Shown here piece after piece: positions 1 through 8,198 of a stretch of 64,000 nucleotides of DNA; within the stretch, counting starts at the first letter, position 1; every line of letters starts with the position of its first letter. The stretch is from NCBI GenBank assembly GCA_017592665.1, contig JAGFNW010000001.1, positions 857,458-921,457 of the forward strand. The letters are read 5' to 3'. Under the pieces are notes generated by a model, which saw only the letters and a list, made by a program, of their open reading frames with translations, was not told the origin of the DNA and made no database searches. The translations under genes were made by a program, and so were the position numbers. The DNA comes from Streptosporangiaceae bacterium NEAU-GS5 (GTDB lineage Bacteria > Actinomycetota > Actinomycetes > Streptosporangiales > Streptosporangiaceae).

Positions 1-103
1 TCCACAGGGATATCCACCGGCAGGCTCAGTCATCCACACGATGAGCGCCACACAGCCCTCAACTGAAACGGCCGTCCACAGGATGCCCACCGGTTCGTCC
101 ACA
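1..103 (+). promoter_or_regulatory. Cluster of DnaA-box-like motifs
   Basis: Four same-orientation copies of a TCCACA core occur in about 100 bases: at 1-6 (cut by the window edge), TCATCCACA at 30-38, CCGTCCACA at 72-80 and TCGTCCACA at 95-103, plus a weaker TATCCACCG at 11-19. The actinobacterial DnaA box is TTGTCCACA, so the last has one mismatch and the other two complete ones have two. No dnaA or dnaN gene is near, so this is not oriC. It could titrate DnaA, link the downstream gene to the cell cycle, or be chance. The motifs lie upstream of the ribosome binding site of the secretion ATPase. Confidence 0.35.
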
Positions 104-154
104 GCCCTACCGATTCAGCAAGACTCGTGGAGGCCGAGAGGAGGGAGAGCTACG

Positions 155-3100
155 GTGACTGCCCGCAGGCCGCGCCCTTTTGGAGACTGCCCCATGCGGA
201 TCATGCTGACCGTGATCAACCGACACGGCACTTCTGAGGCCTTCCGCGACGTGGTGGTGGAGGGTGACGAGACGAGCACAGTGGCCGGGCTGGCCGCCGC
301 CCTGACCGGGGGCGGACGGCCGAGCAACGTGGTCCGGCTGGCCCGGGCCCGCGCGCCATATGGGCTCGACGGCGCCGACGGCGGCTCGGTCAGAGCGCCC
401 GAGCCCGAGACCACGCTGTGGCTGGACGGGCGGCCGCTCGATCCCGATGTCCAGCTGTTCGGCATGCTGCGCGACGGCGACCGGATCGCGCTCGACCCCG
501 AGTCCGCCCACGTCACGCTGGCCGACGAGCCCGACGGCCTGATCGAGTTGCGCGTGGTCGGCGGCCCGGACGCCGGCGCGGTTCATCGCCTCGCGCTCGG
601 CGCGCACACGCTCGGGTCCGACCCGGCCTGCACCGTCGCCGTCCGCGATCCGAATCTCCCGCCCGTGGCCGCCACGATTCGCCTCACCCCGAGCGGCGTG
701 ACCGTCTCCCCCGCATCGGCCAATGGCCGTGCCCGGCACACACCCGTCCCCCGGGGGAAGCCCGCCCGGTCGCGCTACTCGAAGACGCGCGGCTCAGGGA
801 ATGGCGACCGGCCCAGAGGCGACGCCGACCGTCAGCTCGATGACGACCAGCGCGCCGGCTTCGAGGATGCGGCAGACCATCTCGGTGCGAACGGCGCCGA
901 CCTGCAGGCCGCGCATGACGGCCACGGCACCAGTGGCTGGGCTGACGCGGACGCGCGGTCGGCCGGCCCGCCCCCCGGAGCCCGCATGACGCTGGCGGGC
1001 GAGCCCGTGGACGAAGGGCGCGATTGGACGGAGGGGGCTCTGCTGACCGCCGGGCGTTCGGCCTTCACCGTGGGCATGGTCGAGCCGCCTGACGCGCATC
1101 TCGACGCTCTCCCCGATGGCGGTCTGGCCTACAACCGGCCGCCGCGCCTGCGGCCACCCGAGCGGCAGCGGCGTCTGGAGGTGCCCGTCGAGCCCAAGCG
1201 GTCCGACGGGATGCGCCTGCAGCTACTGGCCGCGCTGCTGCCCGCGCTGTTCGGCATCGTCCTCGCGCGGGTCACCGGCCAGTGGTATTTCCTGCTCATC
1301 GCCCTCATGACCCCGCTGATCATGATCGGCCAATGGGTGGGCGACCGTAGACATGGGCGCAAGAAATACCGCCAGGCCGCCAAGGCGTACAAGGAGCGCC
1401 TCGCCGCCTTCGAGACCCGGCTCGCGAAGGCTCGCGCCGACGACGAGATCGCCCGGCGACAGGCCGCGCCCGATCCCGCCGCGGTCCTGCTGACCGCGAC
1501 AGGTCCTCGGCGGAGGCTGTGGGAGCGGCGCACCCACGATGACGACGCGCTACGGCTCCGCATCGGCCTCGCCGACCTTCGTGCCGACCTCGACCTGGAG
1601 CATGAGCGCGGGGCACCTGCGGAAAGCGCGCCGCCCGAGCCGCCGCTGGCCAGGAACGTTCCCGTGGCGCTCGCGATGCGACGGCTCGGCGTGGCCGGCC
1701 TTACCGGCCCCCGGCATGTGGCACTGGGCTGCGCCCGCTGGGTGGTCGCCCAGGCCGCCACCCTCCACAGCCCACGTGACCTGGCCATCGTCGTGTTGTC
1801 GGCCAACCCTGATGGGGCGGAGGGGTGGGATTGGGTGCGTTGGCTCCCGCACGCCTCTCCCCGGCGTGTGCGGGCCGACAGCGCGGCCCTGGTGGGAGCC
1901 GACCCTGACGCGGCCGCGCATCGGGTCGCCGAGTTGGTGGCCTTGATCACCGAACGGCAAGAGGCGGCGCCCATGTTCGGCGGCAAGCTCGGCGCCGGCC
2001 CCTCCGGGTGGGACGACCTCGGCAAGGCGTCATCCCAGCCCGCTTCCGGCGGCGGGGAGCCAGTCTTCGCCAGCTACGACGAGCGTCCTTACGACGTGCT
2101 GGTGATCCTCGACGGCGCCCAGGTGCTGCGCACCCTGCCGGGCATGCCGCAGGTCCTCCGCCAAGGCCCTCGCACAGGTGTCTACACGCTCGCGATCGAC
2201 GACGACCAGCGCCTGCTGCCCGAAGAGTGCGCCACCGTCGTCTCCTGTTCTCCCGACGGTTCCGTACGGCTCCGCGGCGGCGGGCTGGACGCGCTTGGGG
2301 TGATCCGCGGCGATCAGGTGTCCACCTCCTGGGCCGACCGGCTCGGCCGGGCCTTGGCGCCGCTCCGCGACGTGAGCCGCGAGGATCCCGCCTCCGCCCT
2401 CCCGGACGCCGTCCGCCTGCTCGACCTCATCGAGTTGCCGAGCGGCGCAGACTTCCAATGGGGCCGATCCACGAAGGCCGTCATCGGTGTCGGCCCCGAC
2501 GGCCCCTACTCGGTGGATCTCAGCGCCGACGGCCCGCACGCTCTTGTCGCTGGCACGACCGGCGCGGGCAAATCGGAGCTGCTGCAGACCCTGATCTGTT
2601 CGCTGGCCGTGGTCAACCGTCCCGACGAGATGACGTTCGTGCTGATCGACTACAAGGGCGGCGCCGCGTTCAAGGAGTGCGTACGGCTCCCGCACACGGT
2701 CGGCATGGTCAGCGACCTCGACGGCCACCTCACGCAACGGGCGCTGGCGTCACTCGCCGCCGAACTCCGGCGGCGCGAGCGACTGCTGCTCGACGTAGGG
2801 GCCAAGGACATCGACGACTACCAGCGCGCAAGGGCCTCGACGTGGGTCCTGGGAGCCGGCGGCGTGACCCGGTCCGACGCAGCGCTGCCTCCACTTCCAC
2901 GGCTCGTGCTGATCATCGACGAGTTCGCCGCGCTGGTCGCCGAACTGCCCGACTTCGTCGACGGGCTGGTCGACGTGGCCCGGCGGGGCCGTTCGCTCGG
3001 CATTCATCTGATCCTCGCCACGCAGCGTCCCGGCGGCGTCGTCACGGCCGACATCCAGGCCAACACCTCGTTGCGGATCGCCCTCCGCGTGACCGATGCC

Positions 3101-5140
3101 CGCGAATCGGCCGACGTCATCGACGGCCCTGAGGCGGCGCTCATCTCCCAGTCCACACCCGGCCGGTGTGTCATCCGTTCCGGCTCTGGGCCGGCGACAG
3201 CCGTACAGGCCGCTAGGGTCGGTGGGCGCACGCCCGCGCCAGGGACCGGCGGCGCGATCCGGGTCACCGACCTCCCGTGGCAGGCGCTCGGCCATCCGGT
3301 CCGGTCGACGGACGCCGTCGACACGGCCGACACCGACCTCGCCCTGCTCGTCGATCGGCTGCGAGAGGCGGCCCGCGACATACCGTCTCAGCCCAGCCCG
3401 TGGCTGCCGCCTCTTGCCGACCTGATCGAGCTCGCCGACGCCGTAGCCCTCCTGCCCGCGGCGACCCCGCCCGTCCGAGAAAAGTCCCATGCCGTCTCCG
3501 AGCTCGGCTCCTCCGCGCGCTCCGGACCCCGCCACGCCGCCAAGCCGGTCGTAAGGGGTGCGCAGCCTAATCGCGACAGCGCCGGCAGCGAATGGGACGG
3601 CGAGGTCCCGCCCATCCCATTCGGCGTGACCGACGTCCCGTGGGAGCAGACGCAGCGAGCTCTCGTCCTCGACGTACGGCATGGCGGACATCTGCTGGTC
3701 GCCGGAGCGGCACGCAGCGGCCGTTCGACCGTGCTCCGGACGCTGGCCGGGTCCATCGCGACCCATGCCTCAGCGGATGACGTCCACATTCACGCCATCG
3801 ACTGCGGATCCGGCTCGCTGCTGCCGTTGATGGCCCTTCCGCACTGCGGCGCCGTCGTCACCCGCGACCAACTCGACCGCGTCGATCGGCTGCTCGCCCG
3901 GCTCCGGGGCGAGGTCGGTCGGCGGCAGCAACTGCTGGCCGAAGCCGGCTACGCCTCACTGGCAGAAGCACGAACATCGGGGCTGCGGCTGCCGTGGCTG
4001 ATCCTGCTGCTGGATCGGTGGGAGGGGTACGTCGCGGCGTTCGAGAACTACGACTACGGGCGGCTGCTCGACGCCTTCCTGCAGCTGCTGCGCGAGGGTC
4101 CCGCGGTGGGGCTCCGGGCAGTGGTCACAGCAGATCGCTCGGGCCTGCTCGGCCAGATCTCCACGGTCTTCGAAGACCGGCTGATTCTGCGGCTCGCCGA
4201 CTCCGGCGACTACGGCCTGGCCGGGTTGCCGACGAAGAGCCTGCCGTCGGCGATTGCGCCTGGCCGGGCAATGGCCCCCGCCGAGCAGGGCATCGTCGAA
4301 AGCCAGATCGCTCTGCTCACCCCGGATCCAGCCGGGCCCGCGCAGGTAGCGGAGTTGCAGGCGCTCGCCCGCATCGCGCCTCCGCCAGAGGAGCATCGCC
4401 CGCTTCGCGTAGACGCGCTGCCCACCCGGATTTCGGCAGACCAGGCGATGGAGCTCGACCCGGCATTCGACCCTCCCTCACCGCTGTGGGCCCTCATCGG
4501 CGCCGGCGGCGACGCACTCGCTCCCCTCGGTCTTGACCTGCTAGCCCAGGGCCCAGCCGCCGTCATCGCCGGACCAGCCCGCTCCGGACGCTCGTCATGC
4601 CTGCTCACGGCCGCCCGATCGCTCCTCCAGCGGGGCACCCCGGTCCTCATCGTGACCCCACGCCGCAGCCCGCTCCGTGACCTCGCCGGTTCGCCCGGCG
4701 TCCTTGCCGTCCTGGACGGAAACGCTCGCTCAGTGGCGGGCGGCAGCGGCGACGACTTCGGTGGCCTGCCCGGCGCGAAGGATCCGCTCGCCCTGGTGAT
4801 CGGCTACGAGCGCTACGTCGTGATCGTCGACGACGCCGAGCTCCTGTCGCCGGAGTCGATGCTCGGCCTGGCTGTGGAAGAAATGCTCCGCGGCGCCCGA
4901 GACGGCGAGCACGGCCTCATCATCGCCGGCACCACCGGCGACCTGACCACCGCCTACCGCGGCTTCACCGCCGAGGCCCGCAAGGCCCGCACCGGCGTCC
5001 TGCTGTCCGTCCAAAGCCCCGCCGATGGCGACCTGTTCAACGTACGGCTCCCGCGCGGCGCCGTAGGCGGCCCTCCCGGCCGCGGCCTCCTCATCATCTC
5101 CGGCACGGTCACCCCCCTCCAAGCCGCCATCCCCACCTAA
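155..5140 (+). CDS. Type VII secretion FtsK/SpoIIIE ATPase (EccC-like) with FHA region
   Basis: Membrane-bound motor expected to drive export of WXG100 proteins. Order of parts in the 1661-residue product: a ubiquitin-like/YukD-like N-terminus, an FHA-like stretch (about residues 130-190), a long polar linker, two membrane segments (about 365-405), then three ATPase modules. Module 1 has an intact Walker A (GTTGAGKS, near residue 800), a VLIDYKGG motif and a Walker B-like LVLIIDEFAAL. Modules 2 (GAARSGRS, near 1182) and 3 (GPARSGRS, near 1471) have arginine where the P-loop lysine should be, so they are probably regulatory. The GTG at 155 is chosen because GGAGGG precedes it by about ten bases; an in-frame ATG at 41 would translate the DnaA-like repeats and an ATG at 194 lacks a good site. 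A WXG100 gene lies 1.3 kb away on the other strand. Confidence 0.88.
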   Translation: MTARRPRPFGDCPMRIMLTVINRHGTSEAFRDVVVEGDETSTVAGLAAALTGGGRPSNVVRLARARAPYGLDGADGGSVRAPEPETTLWLDGRPLDPDVQLFGMLRDGDRIALDPESAHVTLADEPDGLIELRVVGGPDAGAVHRLALGAHTLGSDPACTVAVRDPNLPPVAATIRLTPSGVTVSPASANGRARHTPVPRGKPARSRYSKTRGSGNGDRPRGDADRQLDDDQRAGFEDAADHLGANGADLQAAHDGHGTSGWADADARSAGPPPGARMTLAGEPVDEGRDWTEGALLTAGRSAFTVGMVEPPDAHLDALPDGGLAYNRPPRLRPPERQRRLEVPVEPKRSDGMRLQLLAALLPALFGIVLARVTGQWYFLLIALMTPLIMIGQWVGDRRHGRKKYRQAAKAYKERLAAFETRLAKARADDEIARRQAAPDPAAVLLTATGPRRRLWERRTHDDDALRLRIGLADLRADLDLEHERGAPAESAPPEPPLARNVPVALAMRRLGVAGLTGPRHVALGCARWVVAQAATLHSPRDLAIVVLSANPDGAEGWDWVRWLPHASPRRVRADSAALVGADPDAAAHRVAELVALITERQEAAPMFGGKLGAGPSGWDDLGKASSQPASGGGEPVFASYDERPYDVLVILDGAQVLRTLPGMPQVLRQGPRTGVYTLAIDDDQRLLPEECATVVSCSPDGSVRLRGGGLDALGVIRGDQVSTSWADRLGRALAPLRDVSREDPASALPDAVRLLDLIELPSGADFQWGRSTKAVIGVGPDGPYSVDLSADGPHALVAGTTGAGKSELLQTLICSLAVVNRPDEMTFVLIDYKGGAAFKECVRLPHTVGMVSDLDGHLTQRALASLAAELRRRERLLLDVGAKDIDDYQRARASTWVLGAGGVTRSDAALPPLPRLVLIIDEFAALVAELPDFVDGLVDVARRGRSLGIHLILATQRPGGVVTADIQANTSLRIALRVTDARESADVIDGPEAALISQSTPGRCVIRSGSGPATAVQAARVGGRTPAPGTGGAIRVTDLPWQALGHPVRSTDAVDTADTDLALLVDRLREAARDIPSQPSPWLPPLADLIELADAVALLPAATPPVREKSHAVSELGSSARSGPRHAAKPVVRGAQPNRDSAGSEWDGEVPPIPFGVTDVPWEQTQRALVLDVRHGGHLLVAGAARSGRSTVLRTLAGSIATHASADDVHIHAIDCGSGSLLPLMALPHCGAVVTRDQLDRVDRLLARLRGEVGRRQQLLAEAGYASLAEARTSGLRLPWLILLLDRWEGYVAAFENYDYGRLLDAFLQLLREGPAVGLRAVVTADRSGLLGQISTVFEDRLILRLADSGDYGLAGLPTKSLPSAIAPGRAMAPAEQGIVESQIALLTPDPAGPAQVAELQALARIAPPPEEHRPLRVDALPTRISADQAMELDPAFDPPSPLWALIGAGGDALAPLGLDLLAQGPAAVIAGPARSGRSSCLLTAARSLLQRGTPVLIVTPRRSPLRDLAGSPGVLAVLDGNARSVAGGSGDDFGGLPGAKDPLALVIGYERYVVIVDDAELLSPESMLGLAVEEMLRGARDGEHGLIIAGTTGDLTTAYRGFTAEARKARTGVLLSVQSPADGDLFNVRLPRGAVGGPPGRGLLIISGTVTPLQAAIPT

Positions 5141-5207
5141 TCCCTGCCAGCTCCACCCATGTGGATCCTTGCCAGCTCCACCCATCATCCTTGCCAGCTC
5201 CACCCAT
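5141..5207. repeat. Three direct copies of a 20-bp repeat
   Basis: TCCTTGCCAGCTCCACCCAT occurs at 5166-5185 and 5188-5207, with a one-mismatch copy at 5141-5160 directly after the ATPase stop codon. Units are separated by 5 and 2 bases. They do not form an obvious hairpin. They open a gene-free stretch (5141-6457) that is almost entirely repetitive. Confidence 0.8.
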
Positions 5208-5464
5208 CTGGTCGCTCGCTTGTTCTCCGCTGCTGCTGTTCTCCGCTGCTGCCCACGGCCTCCGATCGTTCCTGCGTGGCCAACGGCGCCGAGGGGCTCG
5301 TCCCTGCGCCCAACCGGCCGCGCTTCTGCTTCGCAGGGATGTCGACGGCGGACCGGAACTGGACCAGTTCCGAACTGACAGCGACGTGTGTGTGGTGTGG
5401 TGCCTGCCGCTGCGCCCGTTTATAGCCACAGCGAAAGAGGGCGGCGCGCATCTTCAAGGCGCAC

Positions 5465-5640
5465 TTCACGGCGCGCGTGTTCACGGCGCACATCCTTCAC
5501 GGCTCGCGTGCTCACGGCGCTCATGTTCACGGCGCTCATGTTCACGGCGCTCATGTTCACGGCGCTCATGTTCACGGCGCTCATGTTCACGGCGCTCATG
5601 TTCACGGCGCTCATGTTCACGGCGCTCATGTTCACGGCGC
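5465..5640. repeat. 15-bp tandem array, eight perfect units
   Basis: TCATGTTCACGGCGC is repeated eight times without error at 5521-5640 and is preceded by about four decayed units from 5465. Since 15 is a multiple of three, every frame reads as a pentapeptide repeat. On the minus strand one frame gives V-N-M-S-A repeats, which fit the pentapeptide-repeat consensus (small residue, D/N, hydrophobic, S/T, any). That frame is open over 5420-5866 but has no convincing ribosome binding site, so it is not called as a gene. Confidence 0.9.
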
Positions 5641-5772
5641 GGCGTATCGAGACGCTCTGTCGTAAAGCCGTAGACCTGGCGCCGGGTGCCGTGTGTTGCA
5701 GCGCGCTGCGGTGTGCGACGGGTGCTCGAAGAGGTGCCCGCCCCGTGCTGTCGACACGTGCCCGGGCGTGCG

Positions 5773-5854
5773 GATCACACTTGTCGTCCGTGTGACACAC
5801 GGAGAGCGTTTTGCTCGGACCCGAAAATGTGCCACAGGGACGACAAGTGTGATC
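5773..5854. repeat. 82-bp multi-hairpin element
   Basis: GATCACACTTGTCGTCC at 5773-5789 is matched exactly, inverted, at 5838-5854. Inside the 48-base spacer are two further hairpins: CCGTGTG-A-CACACGG (5788-5802) and GAGC-GTTTT-GCTC (5804-5816). The whole can fold as a three-way junction on either strand. It could be a small structured RNA, a miniature inverted-repeat element or a regulatory site. No gene borders it closely. Confidence 0.7.
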
Positions 5855-5901
5855 GCGACCCGCCAACGACGCGATGCCCCCGACCCCCGCGCCGATCCCG
5901 A

Positions 5902-6362
5902 GGGTCGCGCGGGGTGCGCGGGGTGCGCGGGGGCCTTCCGCCCTCTTTCTCGCCAGCCGCCCCGCAACGGGTCTTCAGCAATCTTCCCGATATGCAGGGC
6001 GAAGGCGGCGTGGGGCCGTCGTAGCTGAGATGTCCACTGACGACCCGTTTGAGCGCGGGCATGCGAAGGGCCGGGAAGGGGCGGGGCGGGGCGGGGCGGC
6101 CAAGGCTCCCGGTGCGCCACTGGTCTGGTCAGGCTGGTCCGCATGCGACCGGAACGCCCGTTGGTCCCCGAGTGCTCGGTATGCACTCCGGTGTCAAAGG
6201 TGCGGAGGTCTGCAGGGTCCAGTAGGTTCGAGATGCTGGCAGCTCCAAGGTGCCGGGGCAGCTCCCAGGCACCGGCAGGCCCCACGTGTCGGTGGGCCCC
6301 ACGTATTGGCAGGCCCAGGTGGTGCCAGGTCCCAGGTGCCGGCAGGTCCCAGGTGCCGGCAC
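5902..6362. repeat. Assorted G/C-rich simple repeats
   Basis: This gene-free segment holds a tandem GCGCGGGGT run (5902-5934), four GGGGC units in a row (about 6078-6099) and repeated CCCAGGTGCCGGCA-type units with inverted partners (6234-6362). No open frame here shows a recognisable protein or a good ribosome binding site. Confidence 0.6.
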
Positions 6363-6457
6363 GTCGAGATGGTCGCCCCCGGGGGTCTTCGTTCAGGGGG
6401 AGGCCCGTGGGATTGGGCGGGGTGTGCGGGGCCTGGGTGGGGGTGAGTAGGCGCGGG

Positions 6458-6730
6458 TCAGCGGGTGGCGGACTCGATGTTGGTGCGGTAGGTGTTGATG
6501 ACCCGGGACGCCTCGTTGAGTTCTTCGGACATGCGCTGGAAGGCGGCGCGGTAGCTCTGCCAGGCTTCGCGGAAGCGTTCGGCGCCGGTGCCGGTCCATA
6601 CGGTGCCGACCTTGGAAGCCTCGCGGTCGAGGCTCGCCATCGTGGCGCGCACCTGGTCCGCCTGCTGGGTGAACTGGGCGGCCATGCTCTGCATCTCCGC
6701 CGGGTCGCCGCCGAGCAAACCGTTACTCAT
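6458..6730 (-). CDS. WXG100 family protein (ESAT-6-like secretion substrate)
   Basis: A 90-residue helical-hairpin protein with the W-x-G turn (VWTGTG, near residue 45) between two amphipathic helices, the expected length for the ESAT-6/CFP-10 superfamily. Such proteins are exported as dimers through type VII secretion, and the EccC-like ATPase at 155-5140 is the likely motor. The ATG at 6730 is preceded by AAGGAGAG at good spacing; the longer frame from 6796 has none. No second WXG100 gene is adjacent, so it may form homodimers (inference). It is divergent from the following dehydrogenase gene. Confidence 0.9.
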   Translation of the reverse strand: MSNGLLGGDPAEMQSMAAQFTQQADQVRATMASLDREASKVGTVWTGTGAERFREAWQSYRAAFQRMSEELNEASRVINTYRTNIESATR

Positions 6731-6840
6731 ACGTCTCTCCTTCATCGAAGGTCGCCCCCGAGCGCGGGTAGGCGCCCTCAACGTAGACCTCAGCAAGCAG
6801 GCGTACTGCGGATATGCAAAGCCGCTATAACGTGGAGGTC

Positions 6841-7560
6841 ATGCGTGATGTTGTGGTGACAGGCGGAGCGACAGGCATCGGCCGCGCGATCGCCGCGGAG
6901 TTCCGCAAATCAGGCGACCGAGTGACGATCACCGGGCGGCGCGAAGGGGTTCTGAAGGAGACGGCCCTGAGCCTCGGGGCACGCTACGTGGCCTTCGACG
7001 CGTCCGACCCGGAGGCGGTGACGCGGGTCCTGCCGCTGCTTCCGGAGAACGTGCACGTGCTGGTCAACAACGCGGGCGCCAACACCAACCTGGAGCACGA
7101 CGAGCCGGGTGACCTGCGAAGCCTGGCCGAGGCGTGGCGGGCCAACCTCGATTCCAACCTTCTGTCCGCTGTGCTGGTCACGACGGCGATGCTGCCCCAG
7201 TTTGCGCGGAACGGGCGGATCATCAACCTCGGTTCGATCGCGGCCAGGGGCACGGGCTCCGGCTCGTACGGCGCGGCCAAGGCCGCGCTGGAGTCCTGGA
7301 CGGCCGATCTGGCCGCCGAAGTCGGGCCTCGGGGCATCACAGCCAATGTCGTCTCGCCCGGTCTGATCCTGGATACCGAGTTCTTCAAGGGGCGCCTCGA
7401 TGACGAGGGAGTACGCCGCCGGATCGAGAGCACGCGCAACGGCCGGGCGGGCTCGCCGCACGACATAGCCGCGACGGTGCGTTTCCTGGCCTCACACGAG
7501 GCGGGGCATGTCACCGGCCAGGTCATTCATGTCAACGGTGGAGCCTATCTCGGGCGCTAG
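6841..7560 (+). CDS. Short-chain dehydrogenase/reductase
   Basis: A 239-residue classical SDR that oxidises or reduces an unknown alcohol/ketone with NAD(P)(H). Visible motifs are TGGATGIG (cofactor binding, near residue 7), NNAG (near 75), the catalytic serine in NLGSIAARG and YxxxK as SYGAAK, and a C-terminal GQVIHVNGG. ATG 6841 is chosen because a TATAAC -10-like hexamer at 6826-6831 would place the transcription start at or near that codon, suggesting a leaderless message. A GGAGG lies only two bases upstream of the ATG, too close for normal use. The substrate cannot be predicted. Confidence 0.85.
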   Translation: MRDVVVTGGATGIGRAIAAEFRKSGDRVTITGRREGVLKETALSLGARYVAFDASDPEAVTRVLPLLPENVHVLVNNAGANTNLEHDEPGDLRSLAEAWRANLDSNLLSAVLVTTAMLPQFARNGRIINLGSIAARGTGSGSYGAAKAALESWTADLAAEVGPRGITANVVSPGLILDTEFFKGRLDDEGVRRRIESTRNGRAGSPHDIAATVRFLASHEAGHVTGQVIHVNGGAYLGR

Positions 7561-7608
7561 GTGTCGAAGATAGCGAGAGTGAGGCCTGTGGGTCGCCTTT
7601 CGCCGGGT

Positions 7609-7954
7609 GGTCGGAGTTCGGGTCGGGGCTCGGGTCGTGGGTCGGGGCTCGGGTCGTGGGTCGGGGCTCGGGTCGTGGGTCGAGGTTCGGGTCGTGGGTC
7701 GGAGTTCGGGTCGTGGGTCGGAGTTCGGGTCGTGGGTCGGAGTTCGGGTCGTGGTCGGGGCTGGGGTCTGTGCTCGGGGCTCGGGCTGTGGTCGGGGCTC
7801 GGGCTGTGGTCGGGGCTCGGGCTGTGGTCGGGGCTCGGGCTGTGGTCGGGGCTGGGGTCTGTGGTCGGGGCTCGGGCTGTGGTCGGGGCTCGGGCTGTGG
7901 TCGGGGCTCGGGCTGTGGTCGGGGCTCGGGCTGTGGTCGGGGCTCGGGCTGTGG
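7609..7954. repeat. G-rich minisatellite in two blocks (19-bp then 18-bp units)
   Basis: Block A, to about 7755, repeats TCGGGGCTCGGGTCGTGGG with a 19-bp period (about seven units, some with CGGAGTT or CGAGGTT variants). Block B, 7774-7954, repeats TCGGGGCTCGGGCTGTGG with an 18-bp period (ten units, one of 19 bp). Runs of G on the plus strand could form G-quadruplexes. Long open frames across it on both strands (for example S-P-S-P-D-H repeats on the minus strand) are products of periodicity and have no ribosome binding site. The rest of the gene-free stretch up to 8198 holds only the carboxylase leader, with a TACACT -10-like hexamer near 8163. Confidence 0.9.
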
Positions 7955-8198
7955 TTGGGGTTTCGGTGGTTGGGGCTTCGGTAGTTGGGGGTTCGTGGGT
8001 AGGCTCCCGGCTCGGAAGGGGCCGGGTCGTACATATATAGGTCAGGTTTCCGCAGATAGGCCGAAGCGTCGTCGAGCGATCGGCTTCTCGCCGAGAACCG
8101 GTAAGCCGGGGCTGGGTGGAAAGCCGGGCACCCGGCGGCGTACGGCGAATCAGCAACCGCTTACACTGCCCGATGTGGCTTAGGAAGGGACGACCAGC

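Noticed and set aside
1..154. Replication origin
   Set aside because: DnaA-like boxes are present but there is no dnaA, dnaN, gyrB or recF nearby and only a few weak boxes.
5465..5640. CRISPR array
   Set aside because: Units are contiguous 15-bp copies with no spacers, and no cas genes are present. The array at 11452-11636 was rejected for the same reason.
5420..5866. Minus-strand pentapeptide-repeat ORF as a real gene
   Set aside because: No ribosome binding site, degenerate flanks and repeat-driven openness in all frames. Kept only as a repeat and a finding.
5208..6457. Overlapping open frames as small hypothetical proteins
   Set aside because: All are in simple repeats or very GC-rich sequence, contradict each other in frame and lack ribosome binding sites.
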